Source: Delphinus delphis | Lineage: Eukaryota > Chordata > Mammalia > Artiodactyla > Delphinidae | NCBI RefSeq assembly: GCF_949987515.2 | Contig: NC_082687.1 | Coordinates: 123,361,838 to 123,425,837 of the forward strand | DNA length: 64,000 bases | Direction: 5' to 3' | Shown here: positions 12,638 through 25,600 of the stretch, one piece after another | Layout of the letters: every line of letters begins with the position of its first letter | Numbering within the stretch: the first letter of the stretch is position 1 | The notes under the pieces: generated by a model | Databases searched by the model: none | The model's input: only the letters and a program-made list of their open reading frames with translations | Told to the model about the DNA's origin: nothing | Made by a program: the position numbers and the translations under genes

Positions 12638-13507
12638 CAGTTGACCCTTGAACAACATGGGTTTGAACTGCTTGGGTCCACTTATACATGGGTCTTTTTC
12701 AAAAAAGGTACAAAAATATACATGTACAACATTGAGTGCGAGACTTGTATTGAAGCGACTAGCCTATCCTTACATAGGCATAATGTGAATCATATTTAAT
12801 ATAAAACTAAGAATGTGAGTTTTTTTTACTGTTTTATGACTTTGCTTCAAAGAATTACATCACTGTATAGTATGCCTCTTCTTGTAACTGGAGAAACTTC
12901 CTATCAGCCTTTCATAACAAGTGATTTTTTAAAAAATGTAATGTTTCCAAAACTGTATTATGAATATGACTATAATACCATATACTATAAAAATTTTATA
13001 ATGATTAATTTATTAGTGTATAAGCTAGGCTACCATGAATCATTCATACTGCTGCTTCATCATCAATAAATCGCTATACCTGTTAATAATGAACTACTTT
13101 CTCATATTATCTTTTTATTTTTGATGTCTGGTGTTAGTAGGTATAGCACATACAGTGTTTTGTATCATTTAAGACAATATTGATGTAGGTACTGATGAAC
13201 AGATGGTGAATCTTGTAAACAGAGGATGTAAACTTATGATATCAATAAATACACTGCAGTACTATAAATTTATTTTCCCTTCCTTGATATTTCTTTTTTC
13301 TGTAGCTTATTTTATTGTAAGAATGTAATATGTAATACATAAAGTGTACAAACTATGTGTTAATGGACTGTTTATGCTATTGGTAAGGCTTCTGGTCAAC
13401 ATTAGGTTTTAGTAATTAAGTTTTGGGGGAGTCAAAAGTTATATGTGGATTTTTCAACTGTGCAGGGGTCAATGCCTCTAACCCGTGCAATGTTCAAGGG
13501 TCAACTG
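12638..13507 (+). mobile_element. Tigger-type (Tc1/mariner superfamily) DNA transposon, internally deleted
   Basis: This is a complete 870-bp element bounded by a TA dinucleotide on each side (12636-12637 and 13508-13509), the target duplication of Tc1/mariner elements. The left terminus is CAGTTGACCCTTGAACAACA and the right end reads 'tgttcaagggtcaactg', so the terminal inverted repeats are well kept. The right half has the Tigger-typical 'agcttattttattgtaagaatg', 'tgttaatggactgtttatg' and 'ggtaaggcttctggtcaac' blocks. No transposase frame remains: the best internal frame is 84 codons with no DDE signature. It is non-autonomous and old. Confidence 0.9.
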
Positions 13508-13730
13508 TAGATATGTCTCCAAATGATCATAATAAATAGAAAAGAAGGAGTCTAAAGTAGTAGTAATACTTAAAGTCTGAAGAAAAACCATAACCTGTTG
13601 AGGACATTGAAATGTTTATGGAGAAAGAGTATTTGGTTGGACCTCAAATAATAGCTAAGATTTAGAAAAGAATTCAAGGCTGAGTTGAGGAAAGGAATAC
13701 AGTGAAATTTTAGAGTGCACATTCAGGAGG

Positions 13731-13757
13731 TTTTGTGTAGGAAAAACCTACACAAAA
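13731..13757. other. Perfect 11-bp inverted repeat (hairpin)
   Basis: Arms TTTTGTGTAGG (13731-13741) and CCTACACAAAA (13747-13757) are separated by five A residues. It sits in unique sequence with no adjacent gene. A transcriptional role cannot be supported. Confidence 0.7.
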
Positions 13758-13794
13758 ATTTTTTGTAGAAAATGTGTGGAGGAGAGAGAAAAAA

Positions 13795-13990
13795 GATAAC
13801 AGCTAGCATTTGTTAAGTACATTCTGTGTCCAAGACACCTTGTAAAACACTTCACGTGAAATATCTCAACCTCTTTTTCAGCATCCTAATGATGTAGTGA
13901 CTATTATTATTAATTTGTAAGTAAAGAAATAAACTAGTAAAAAAAAATAAAGTACTAAATCACTGAAGCAGATTCTGCCAGTGCCCCACC
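13795..13990 (-). repeat. MIR SINE fragment
   Basis: Reverse-orientation MIR with 'agctagcatttgttaagtac', 'ctgtgtccaagacacc', 'acttcacgtgaaatatctcaac' and 'gtagtgactattattatt'. The tRNA-related half is decayed. Confidence 0.7.
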
Positions 13991-14864
13991 TATATCATTT
14001 GGCCTACTTGGGGGTAGCCTACAGACAATTCCCATAGTCACAGAAATTGTCCTGCATCTCTCTGTGTTAGGGTGCTCTTTGGCTAAAATGTGTTTGGCTC
14101 ACTCTGGAGCAATGCTCAGTCAACTAGGGACAAGTGCTGGCACAATTCTAAAACATGTTCCACACAATCTTCCAGAAGATCTCTAGTGAAATTAAGCTCC
14201 AGTTACCTTTAAGTATAACCCACCGATTAACACACCCTTTGTGACTTTCTCCTCTCCTCTATTTCATTTGCCTACTCCCTAATAGTTCTTCCTGTGTTTA
14301 TCTTCCAACATGTCATTGTTTGACTTACATAACAAAAAATGATTAAGATATCTAAAGCAGAAGGGTAATATCAGCCACAGTACTGAAAAATTACTCTCTC
14401 TCACACACTTTTCAGACCTGAACCAATTCTCAGATCTAGAGGCTGTTGATTGAAAGGGAGATCAGGAGCCCTTGAGAAAGACTCTGCAGTGCTACAGAAG
14501 GAACATGGAATACATGTTTCCAAATCATTTCCCCAAAGGGCTTTTGACATTTACTTGAGTAACTGGACACTTGGTAAAAGGCATATACATATTTTAAGGG
14601 CTCTTGGACACATGATCTGAACTGACACTAATGCCAGGGGAATCAAAACACCATTGTGTCCTCCTTGTTAGAACAGGGGTATGCAGTGGTCAGATAACAC
14701 ATGGATTCTTGAGCCATGTCTGTGTTTAAGTCAATTCATTGAGTCTACCAGACCCACAGTCCACACTGTGGTTAAGTTCCACAGTTCCTGAGTGTATGAT
14801 TGAGATGGACATATTAGCTACAGATAGAACTCTCAGATTGTTTCCGTGATACGTAGGAGCCATG
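13991..14864. other. Unassigned stretch
   Basis: No gene and no repeat could be assigned. The base composition is more balanced than in neighbouring unique DNA, so an old LTR is possible. Confidence 0.45.
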
Positions 14865-15030
14865 GGAGGGTAAAGTAAAACCCTGGATAAGAGTTTTCAT
14901 CAGAGCCCAGCCATGCTGGCATCCTTATTTCAGATTTCTAGCCTCCAGTAGGGTGAGAAATAAATTTCTGTTGCTTATAGGCTACCTAGTCTATGGCACC
15001 TGGTTATAGCAGTAGCCTGAAATGATGAAG
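14865..15030 (+). mobile_element. MLT1-type (ERVL-MaLR) LTR 3' end
   Basis: The 3' portion of an MLT1 LTR is recognisable from 'tttcagatttctagcctccag', 'gtgagaaataaatttctgttgc' (AATAAA polyadenylation signal), 'ctacctagtctatggcac' and 'tatagcagtagcctgaaatg'. The 5' part is lost or unrecognisable. Confidence 0.8.
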
Positions 15031-15124
15031 ACATCAACCTATCCAGACAGTCTGCAGACCCAAACCACATGTCCTATCTTTCACTCCTCATTTATGAGAC
15101 CATGTATCAGCTCTGCTCCACATC

Positions 15125-15325
15125 ACCTAGATCCTTGTTACAGAGTATGATCCATAGACCTGTGGCATTGGTATCATCTGGTAGTTTGTTAGAAATGCAG
15201 AATCTCAGCTCCCTTCTCCGCCCCACCCCTGGGCCCCTGTCCTAGACCAACTGAACCAGAACCCACATTTTAATAAGATCCCAGATGATATTTGTACACT
15301 ACTGTTTAGGAAGCACTTACCTAAT
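15125..15325 (-). mobile_element. MER5A-like hAT-Charlie element
   Basis: The stretch carries 'catctggtagtttgttagaaatgcagaatctcagc', a 'ccccacccctgggccc' block, 'gaccaactgaaccagaaccc' and 'acattttaataagatcccagatgat' in MER5A order, in reverse relative to the usual consensus. Both ends are eroded. It has no coding potential. Confidence 0.75.
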
Positions 15326-16663
15326 TTTTTAATTGAATAATGAGCAACATGCCAGTAATCAGCAGAAGCAGATACTTGCTGGGCATGGATTCAGTGGATA
15401 TACAGGAGAATGCTTTCAGTAAATGTGTGAACCTGGGGCATGCTATCATAGGGCCTATGCTTACCAACTTCTAGTCTAGCAAATTTCTATTCAGTTGCTG
15501 CTAGATTTTTGCTCTGTGGTAGTTAACTAAATGTTGACTAATTCTAAGGTTTTTATTGTCCAGAACTATAATAAGATGAAAAGGCTGTCTTCTTAAGAGT
15601 GTGTTAATGGTTTTAGACCTCCCTTGGATTTCATTATGAAATGATGTTATGGTGGCTCTATTTTTTTTAATGCAAACATTACAGTCACAGTCTCTTTGTT
15701 CTCTAATAATTCTTGAATGGAAAGGATCATATCATATCTTTAGACTGGAGACTAAAACCATATTTCAACCTCAGGAGTATGTAGGCTAGTTCTATGAAAA
15801 AAAGTTTAACAACACTCTGGAAATTAACTTACTGATGCTGTTGAGCAGTTAGAAGTCTCAGTATTTTCTATATTCAACTTTTTTCCACCTTAAAATCATA
15901 TTAATTACTATACCACCTTGAAATTATTTTGACATCTCTCTGAAACTCCAGAGACTAAAGAAAAATCCATATAACTGTTAGAGGAGTTATTCCCCATATT
16001 GACTATGATAGCCAGGATAAATACCATTGCATCTAAAACTTTACCATCTAATATGCTTGTAGCTCACTATTGTGTCCCTAAAGAATTTGAACAATTTCAT
16101 TTCTATTGAATATTGGTAGTTTTATTCCTCCTGTGCTAGATTTATCCAAACTATTCTAAAAAATAATTCAGATGACTACTAAGAATTATTTCTGTATACT
16201 AAGAATTATTTCTGTATGTTTAGAAATTGCATCCAGGCACTGAATTAAGTATATTCCATGGCATCGTGACATTCAATAAGTAAGATGTGTGATAAGAAGC
16301 AATAGTCTGTAAATATGTAGGGCTAAGCACACTGTTTACAAGTCAAACATGTCTAAACAGTTACGAAAAGTTTGTGTACCCAATACTACCTTGTAAGCAT
16401 CACTGAAAAGAGGGCATGGGGAATCAAAAAAATGGGAACCATTCTGAGTTCTGTATCCACAAAAGGTAACATAAGTCTCTATAATGAGGTGACATATTCA
16501 TTGTTACACATTGCCAAAGGATGCTTATGATAAAATCCAGTAAACTGCAATACTTACTTCGGTGAGGTTACCTGCAACTTTTACTATAGACTCTTCAAAA
16601 TATATTTATTTAAATATCTTCATTCAAGGTTCAAATAAAATCTCCATTTGGGCAGGTTTAAGT
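15326..16663. other. Unique AT-rich stretch
   Basis: No gene or repeat was recognised, apart from a perfect 20-bp tandem duplication at 16178-16217. Confidence 0.5.
16178..16217. repeat. Perfect 20-bp tandem duplication
   Basis: The unit ACTAAGAATTATTTCTGTAT occurs at 16178-16197 and immediately again at 16198-16217 with no mismatch. Confidence 0.95.
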
Positions 16664-16902
16664 CTTAAGTTCTGGAGCTTCCCTGGTGCCTCAGTGGTTG
16701 AGAGTCCGCCTGCCGATGCTAGGGGACACGGGTTCGTGCCCTGGTCTGGGAAGATCCCACATGCCGCGGAGCGGCTGGGCCCGTGAGCCATGGCCGCTGA
16801 GCCTGCGCATCCGGAGCCTGTGCTCCGCAACGGGAGAGGCCTCAACAATTAGAGGCCCGCGTACCACAAAAAAAAAAAAAAAAAAAAAAAACTTAAGTTC
16901 TG
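16664..16902 (+). mobile_element. CHR SINE with perfect 11-bp target-site duplications
   Basis: This is a full-length sense copy (16675-16891). The tRNA-like head carries an A-box-like 'tggtgcctcagtgg' (16684-16697) and a B-box-like 'ggttcgtgcc' (16731-16740), the internal RNA polymerase III promoter of tRNA-derived SINEs. A GC-rich body and a 24-A tail follow. The duplications CTTAAGTTCTG lie at 16664-16674 and 16892-16902 and are identical. The intact tail and duplications mark it as one of the youngest insertions in the window. Confidence 0.97.
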
Positions 16903-18374
16903 TCCCCATAAAGTATTTTACAATATATGATTTGTTTGAAACTTGTGGTTAATATTCATTTAAAAATTATGGTAGGTATATTAATAAGTAGCCAATAATT
17001 TATAGCTAGCTGCTGGTTAGTAATTTACTCATTCAAAATCCATTACTATTTTCTTTTTTAAACTTATAAAATGTAAACAACACTTTGTGTTTGCAATATT
17101 TGAAAAAGATTTAGACTTTGTTTCTTTAAATGTTCTACTAAAATACCCTTTAGTATGTGAAGTGTTCTTGCAAACCATAATGATGTAAGCAAAGAATTTA
17201 ACTGTACTTTTTATATTATACAGACTACCAAAAAATACATAATGACATGACATGAGGAACAGTGTATGTTTAATTAAAACCATTAGCAAAAAAATAAAAT
17301 AAATTGAAGGAAGGATTTGAATCTAGTTCAAAGTCTGTAACTTGAATATTCTAACAAGTTTTCAATAAAAATTTAACAAATTATTTCTTCCAAATTGTCT
17401 GAAATTATATTTAAAAAGAAGCATATGCATATATATAAACAGCTCTACAAATAATGCAATCTCTAGATTTTAAAGCATAAGCCAGTAGATTAATGTTGCC
17501 AAACCCATAAAAAATTGCATGTTTATTTGACCCATGTTTAAAAGATTTTAACTAAACATACAAAAAAATGTTGTTTTTAGTTGTCCAGGAGATAATCACT
17601 CACTTCTGATACTGGGTCTTAAGTAAAATGAATGCAACAGTCTAATGTACTATTTTTACCTCTAGGAATTATATAATTCAGGCGTGTAAAATGAAGCAAT
17701 GTTGTAGTAAATATCAAAATAAGTACACTCAAAACTCCCCCAAAAGAGCAATTTTCCAGAGGAGCTTCTGCTGTAAATATCTGGCAGTGCCAGGAAATAG
17801 AAAGGAAAAAGCAGATAATATTCCTCTTGAGGAGATATTTGACTTCATCATAAAGTCTGTACAACTTCTTTGTGCATTTTCTTTTCCAAATGCATTTTAC
17901 TTTTCCTCTTGGCCAGCATTACTGATATCTTGTTAATAACTCCAGTGATTTCACACTGAAATGTTGAAAGTAGAGGAAATGGTATGAAAAAGAGTAATGA
18001 GGTTTTTTTTCTTTTAAGTAATTTATGAAATACAGCTATGTCCTAAAATATTAGTTAAAATGAATAAGAATTGTTTGTATTCCTTGCTCACAGTTAAGTC
18101 AGTAATCCCCTCTTAGAAATTTCTGAGGATTGGTTCATCCAGGTATTTCATGCCTCCAAAGGATGTCGGTCAGTCTTAAAGCCATGAAGTCAGTTCTTAA
18201 ATGGTCCTTATTAGGAAATCAGCATTTCTGAAATATTCTACCTCTGTTTTAATGTAACCTTATGAGCATCAGAAAGTCTGACCAGCATCAGAAAACCTTC
18301 AATGTGACAACCTGTAAAAGTATCTGAAAACTGTCATCATTCTCCTCCTAGTTATTCCCATTCCAAGTAAAAAG
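16903..18374. other. Unique AT-rich stretch
   Basis: No gene is recognised. The overlapping 81-codon frames on both strands at 17619-17936 show no domain and are probably chance. Confidence 0.5.
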
Positions 18375-19490
18375 TAGCCAGCTTCTTCAGCAGTATTTTT
18401 TAATAGGCTTTATTTTTAGAGCAGTTTTAGGTTCACTGCAATATTGAGCAGAATGTACAGAGATTTTCCATACACCCACTGCCTGCACATTGCAGTCTCC
18501 CTCACTATTAACATCCCTCACCAGAGTGGTACATTTGTTACAATTGATGGACCTACATTGACACATCACTATTGACTTGAGGATTCACTTTGTTATTGTT
18601 CATTCTATAGGTTGGGACAGACTTCTAGCAACATAAATTCACAATTACTGCTCATACAGGTTGATTTCATGGCCCCCCAATTATTTTGTATCCACCTATT
18701 TTCTCTGCTTCCCATGTCTGGCAACCACTGATCCTTTTATTATCTCAATAGTTTTGCCTTTTTCAAAATTTCATATACTTGGAATCAGATAGTACTTAGT
18801 CTTTTCAGATTGGCTTCTTTAACTTAGTAATATTCATTTGTTTTCTCTATGTCTTTTCATGGTTTGATAGCTCATTTGGTCTTAGTGCTGAATAATATTC
18901 CATTGCCTGGATGTACCAGTTTGTTTATGCATTCACCTGCTGAAGAACATTGTGGTTGCTTCCAAGTTTTGGCAATTATAACTAAAGCTGCTGTAAACAT
19001 CTGTGTGCAGCTTTGGTGTGAACCTAGTTTTCAACTCCTTTGGGTAAATACCAAGAAGCACAATTGCTAGATCATGCGATAATAGTATGTTTAGTTTTGT
19101 AAGAAACCATCAAAACTTCCAAAATGACTATATCATTTTGCATTCCTAACACCAATGAATGAGAGTTCCTGTTGTTCTCCAGTAATTGATGTTTTCAGCG
19201 TTCTGGATTTTGGCTATTCAAATAGGTGTGTAGTGATAACTTATTTTTGTTTTAATTTGCATTTCTTTAATGATATATGATGCGGAACATCTTTACATAT
19301 GCTTATTTGCCATCTGTGTATCTTTTTTGGTGAGGTGTCCAATTGGTCTTTGGCCCATTTTGTTAATCTGGTTGTTTGTTTTCTTATTGTGTTTTAAGAG
19401 TTCTTTGTCTTCAGCTGTTTTTCATGTATAAAGGTTTCTAGCTTCTTTGCAACTCTGTCTGCTGTGTCATACTCAGTCCATTTTGTCAGT
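18375..19490 (-). mobile_element. Old L1 (L1MB-like) 3' end
   Basis: Reading leftward in reverse orientation this is the end of L1 ORF2 and its 3'UTR. The plus strand shows 'ttaataggctttatttttagagcagttttaggttcac' pieces, 'tctggcaaccactgatcc', 'tgaataatattccattgcctgg', 'ttgggtaaataccaagaagca' and 'ttaatttgcatttctttaatg', all standard L1 landmarks in the expected antisense order. It is 5'-truncated near 19490 and riddled with stops, so the ORF2 C-terminal coding region is dead. Confidence 0.85.
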
Positions 19491-22224
19491 GTGATGCTCA
19501 AGCATTAAAATATTTTCTGTTGACAATCAGACAATGGGATTGTTTGAAGCATATTTTCATTTATGTAGCACTACAGATTTATTGGAAAGCAATACAGGAA
19601 AAAACTGTCCTTGGGAAGCCTCCACTAAACATGGCAATAACTTTTTTTCTTTAAAGCCCATTAAACTATTGATTTTTTTTTCTCTGTTACCTTGTAGTCA
19701 AGTGAAAACCTGTCTTTTAAAAATAAATTTATATTATTCTGGTTCAATTGTACTCTGTTTAAACCTAAGAATAAAAATATATAATCATTCCTATTAAATC
19801 TCATCTTAATTTTCAGCATGCCTTGTGATTTTTTAGTGTAAATCTGTTGTAGTTATTATTGGTGATCTCAGCTTTTTATTTAGTCACCCCATATTTGATA
19901 AATATGATTTTTTTGGTCTACCTTCCAGTTGTTGAAGAAGATGGACTGATTATTACTTTCAAATGTAGGCTTTCTTAAATAATAGCTGCTTATAAAATTG
20001 TATATGCTCACATTTTACATGTTAGGTCATATGAACAGAAACTGGCAAAGAAAGTAGTAGGGAAAATGAGATTTATACTAAATGTATAAAATTTATGAAA
20101 TATGTTAGTAGAAGTCTATACAACTTATGAAATATTTAGTAGAAGTAAAACAAGGTCAATTTATCCATGTCATTTTCTAAATACTTACCAACCACGCACA
20201 TGCAATTTTTTCCCCATAGATTATGAAAATAATTATAGGAGGGAATCTAATTAGGTAACCTGCACAGTTTCATAAAAATGATCATGTTGGTGGTAAGCAG
20301 AATAATTTCTATCTAAAGTTCCCCAATCTTACCTGAACTATGCATAATCTCAAGTGTATGAGCAATTGGGCTTTTATTTGCATTTCTCTTCAAGATATAG
20401 CAGCCAAAGAAGAATCAAAAATGACCTCTAAAAAGACATTTTCACGTGGATTTTCATATAAATATTCTTATACAAATGGTAGCTAGGTCTACAACTAACC
20501 AATTACAAAATGATAACAATGATAATTTCTGGGTAATGAAACAAATTGTGACTTTTATCATTTTTGTTATATCACATATTTTTAAAATCTTTTTGCTCCA
20601 GTAAAATTGGATTGTTTGTAAATTATCAGTAGTTTAGACTTAGATCTTATATTTTTATCCCTAAGAAGGAAAATCAGTTTCATTTTTCCCCAAATGGGTA
20701 GGAATTCAGTCTTAACTTTTAGATTAATTTACCTAGGGTCTGCTATAATTTACCTAGGATCTGCTATGGTAGCTATTCCCACTAATCATTTCCAAATGTT
20801 TTACAAAATTGTATTTCTTATACAAATGCTACTTTACTGATCCGTAGCTACATTTGGGATGTATGAAAACCAATCATCAGCTAACAGTACATGCATAACA
20901 CACAGAAAAGAAATCAAACTAGTTGCTTCCCTAGCTTGACCAACAGCGAGCATCTATAGACATTTAAACAGTAAGAAATATTCTACTGAATATGATAATA
21001 TTGATCACATAAGTAGAAAGTGGTTGTACCACATTCCTTTTAGACATATTGCCATTTTCAAGCTATATAAATTTCTAATAATTTAATGGAGATGGAAAAT
21101 AACAAATCTTCATTCCTAGGAGTTATAGGACACCATTTTTCTTGGTTAAATTGCTGGATGTATAAATCGAGATAAAATTATAATTTCTATAAATGAAAAT
21201 AAAACTCAAGCTCCAAGTAATATTATATACACACAACACATAAATTCTAATAAAATCTGCTATTTAAAAAAAACATTTTCTGAGGCAACGATGTACTGTG
21301 TTTGACATGAAAAATATCTGTATTTTGAGTCATGAACCAACTTCATGCTATTAGAAATAAAAATGTCCTCCAAACCAGTGGAAACTGGCATTCTTGTCTG
21401 AGCAGAAACAGCCTGGAAAAAAATTTTTTCTCATTTTATAATCATTTCAGTATATGCAAGATGACATTTGAAAGCATCTGGTTTTAATGATGTCCAGAGG
21501 ACATTCCAGAATGGTGGGGTCTAGATGTGTAGATATGTAAAAAAACCCTTCTTGTTAATTTTAATAACTGGAATGCATAAAATAAATAAGTTTAGGCTAA
21601 AGAAAAATGGGAATCATTTTGGGGGAGGGATCTTTGAAAAGAGAATCACAAAATTAATTTAAATACCTGGATTATATACTGTCTGATGAGCAAATACTTG
21701 ACTTGCTGATCCGAAATCAAAGTCACAGTTGATTTTTATCCAAGATTCTTGACAGGCTGAAATAAATGGCATCAATTCAAACCATTCTGGTTCAGCTAAA
21801 CTGAGAGTCAGTCTCCAAAACAATAGCTTGTTAATACACTATCACGTGGGAGAAAAATTAAACTTGGCCTTACTTCCAATGACCTTAGAATTTTTATTTT
21901 TTATGTCTTATAGTAAGCTCAACATGCCAACCTCTTCGTACTTCACATAAAATAAAATTGATAATTGGTATAATAATTACTATATAGGAATATAAAATTA
22001 ATTTATAATTATTTTACACTAGATTATAAACCATGAGGAATTACATCTGATTTGGTTATGAATATCCACGTGGTTAGGTAAGCTAGGATTTGTAAAGTTA
22101 TTTCAGAATGTACAACTGGTAGAAAGATTTTACCCTAAAGCATATGGAATTCACTCGGGTTTTCACCTTCTAAAAGAGGTAAGGAAATCTAAGGTCTGAT
22201 TTTATGGGTGTTAGTTGAAGTCAG
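19491..22224. other. Unique AT-rich stretch
   Basis: About 2.7 kb without a recognised repeat or gene. It contains a 21-bp tandem duplication at 20726-20767 (one mismatch). The part at 21280-21510 has more balanced composition and is flagged as a possible conserved non-coding element. Confidence 0.5.
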
Positions 22225-22252
22225 TGCACTCAAAGTTGCTTTGCTTTATGTG
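22225..22252 (-). repeat. MIR SINE, left part, split by L1
   Basis: The sequence 'actcaaagttgctttgctttatgtgcc' continues, after removal of the L1 between 22263 and 29623, into 'aactacttctttatgtgcttt' at 29626 onward. This rejoins an antisense MIR. The L1 therefore landed inside a pre-existing MIR. Confidence 0.65.
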
Positions 22253-22625
22253 CCAACTACTTTTTTTTTTAACATCCTTATTGGAGTATAATTGCTTTAC
22301 AATGGTACGTTAGTTTCTGCTGTATAACAAAGTGAATCAGCTATATGTATACATATATACCCATATTCCCTTCCTCTTGCATCTCACTCCCACCCTCCTT
22401 ACCCCACCCCTCTAAGTGGTCACAAAGCACCGAGCAGATCTCCCTGTGCTATGCAGCTGCTTCCCACTAGCTATTTTACATTTGGTAGTGTATATATGTC
22501 CATGACACTCTCTCACTTCATCCCAGCTTACCCTTCCCCCTCCCCATGTCCTCAAGTCCATTCTCTACGTCTGCATCTTTATTCCTGTCCTGCCCCTAGG
22601 TTTTTCACAACCTTTTTTTCTTTTT

Positions 22626-25600
22626 TTAGATTCCATATATATGTGTTAGCATACAGTATTTGTTTTTCTCTTTCTGACATACTTCACTCTGTATGACAGA
22701 CTCTAGGTCCATCCAACTCACTACAAATAATTCAATTTCATTTCCTTTTATGGTTGAGTAACATTCCATTGTATATATGTGCCACATCTTCTTTATCCAT
22801 TCATCTGTAGATGGACACTTAGGTTGCTTCCATGTGCTGGCTATTGTAAATAGAGCTGTGATGAACATTGTGGTACATGACTCTTTTTGAATTATGGTTT
22901 TCTCAGGATATATGGCCAGTAATGGGAATGCTGAATCGTATGGTAGTTCTGTTTTTTAGTTTTTTAAGGAACCTCCATACTGTTCCCCATAGTGGCTGTA
23001 TCAATTTACATTCCCACCAACAGTGCAAGAGGGTTCCCTTTTCCCCACACTCTCTCCAGCATTTATTGTTTGTAGATTGTTTGATGATGGCCATTCTGAC
23101 TGGTGTGAAGTGATACCTCATTGTAGTTTTGATTTCCATTTCTCTAATGATTGGATATGTTGAGCATTCTTTCATGTGTTTGTTGGAAATCTGTATATCT
23201 TCTTTGGAGAAATATCTATTTAGGTCTTCTGCCCATCTTTGGATTGGGTTTTTTGTCTTTTTGATATTGAGCTGCATGAGCTGCTTGTAAGTTTTGGAGG
23301 TTAATCCTTTGTCTGTTGCTTCATTTGCAAATATTTTCTCCCATTCTGAAGGTTGTCTTTTGGTCTTGTTTATGTTTTCCTTTACCATGCAAAAGCTTTT
23401 AAGTTTCATTAGGTCCCATTTATTTTTATTTTTATTTCCATTTCTCTAGGAGGTGGGTCAAAAAGGATCTTCTTGTGATTTATGTCATAGAGTGTTCTGC
23501 CTATGTTTTCCTCTAAGAGTTTTACACTGTCTGGCCTTACATTTAGGTCTTTAATCCATTTTGAGTTTATTTTTGTGTATGGTGTTAGGGAGTGTACTAA
23601 TTTCATTCTTTTACATGTAGCTGTCCAGTTTTGCCAGCACCACTTATTGAAGAGGTTGTCTTTTCTCCATTGTATATTCTAGCCTCCTTTATCAAAGATA
23701 AGGGGACCATATGTTCATGGGTTTACCTCTGGGCTTTCTATACTGTTCCATTGAGCTATATTTCCATTTTTGTGCCAGTACCATACTGTCTTGATTACTG
23801 GAGCTTTGTAGTATATTCTGAAGTCTGGGAGCCTAATTCCTACAGCTCTGTTTTTCTTTCACAAGATTGCTTTGGCTCTTTGGGGTCTTTTGTGTTTCCA
23901 TACAAATTGTGAAGTTTTTTGTACTAGTTCTGTGAAAAATGCCCTTGGTGGTATGACAGGGATTGTATTGAATCTGTAGATTGCATTGTGTAGTATAGTC
24001 ATTTTCACAATGTTGATTATTACAATTCTAGAACATGGGATATCTCACCATCTGTATCATGTTTAATTTCTTTCATTAGTGTTTTATACTTTTCTGCCTA
24101 CAGGTCTTTTGTCTCCTTAGGTAGATTTATACCTAGGTATTTTATTCTTTTTGTTGCAATGGTAAATGGAAGTGTTTCCTTAATTTCTCTTTCAGATTTT
24201 TCCTCATTAGTATATAAGAATGCAAGAGATTTCTGTGCATTAATTTTGTATCCTGCTACTTTACCAAATTCATTGATTAGTTCTAGTAGTTTTCTGGTAG
24301 CACCTTTAGGATTCTCTATGTATAGTATCGTGACATCTGCAATAGTAACAGTTTTACCTGTTCTTTTCTGATTTGGATTCCTTTCATTTCTTTTTCTTTT
24401 CTGATTGCTGTGACTAAAACTTCCACAACTATGTTGAATAATATCAGTGAGAGTGGACAACATTGTCTTGTTCCTGACCTTAGTGGAAATGGTTTCAATT
24501 TTTCACCATTGAGAACAATGTTGGCTGTGGATTTGTCATATATGGCCTTTATTATGTTGAGGTAGGTTCCCTCTATGCCTACTTTCTGGAGGGTTTTTAT
24601 CATAAATGGGTGTTGAAATTTGTCGAAACCTTTTTCTGCATGTATTGAGATGATCATATGGTTTATTCCTACAGTTTGTTAATATGGTGTATCACATTGG
24701 TTGATTTGCATATAGTGAAGAATCCTTGCATTCCTGGGATAAACCCCACTTGATCATGGTGTATGATCCCTTTAATGTGCTGTTGGATTCTGTTTGCTAG
24801 TATTTTGTTGAGGATATTTGCATCTATGTTCATCAGTGATATTGGCCTGTAGTTTTCTTTCGCTGTGACATCATTTTCTGGTTTTTGTATCAAGGTGATG
24901 ATGGCCTCGTAGAATGAGTTTGGGCGTGTTCCTCCCTCTGCTATATTTTGGAGGAGTTTGAGAAGGATAGGTGTTAGCGCCTCTCTAAATGTTTGATGGA
25001 ATTCACCTGTGAAGCCATCTGGTCCTGGACTTTTGTTTGTTGGAAAATTTTTAATCACAGTTTCAATTTCATTACTTATGACTAGTCTGTTTATATTTTC
25101 TATTTATTCCTGGTTCAGTCTCAGAAGGTTGTGCTTTTTAAGAATTTCTCCATTCCTTCCACGTTGTCCATTTTATTGGCATAGAGTTGCTTGTAGTAAT
25201 CTCTCGTGATCCTTTGTATTTCTGCAGTGTCAGTTGTTACTTCTCCTTTTTCATCTCTAATTCTATGGTTCTGAGCCTTCTCCCTTTTTTATCTTGATGA
25301 GTCTGCCTAATGGTTTATCAATTTTGTTTATCTTCTCAAAGAACCAGCTTTTAGTTTTATTGATCTTTGCTATTTTTTTCTTCATTTCTTTTTCATTTAT
25401 TTCTGATCTGATCTTTATGAGTTCTTTCCTTCTGCTAACCTTGGGGTTTTTTGTTCTTCTTTCTCGAATTGCTTTAGGTGTAAGTTTAGGTTGTTTATTT
25501 GAGATGTTTCCTTTTTCTTGAGGTAGGATTGTATTGCTATACACTTCCCTCTTAGGAATGCTTTTGTTGCATCCCATAAGTTTTGGGTCATTGTGTTTTC

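Noticed and set aside
16675..16740. Possible tRNA gene (A and B boxes)
   Set aside because: This is the tRNA-derived head of a SINE: no full cloverleaf, and it carries a SINE body, a tail and target duplications.
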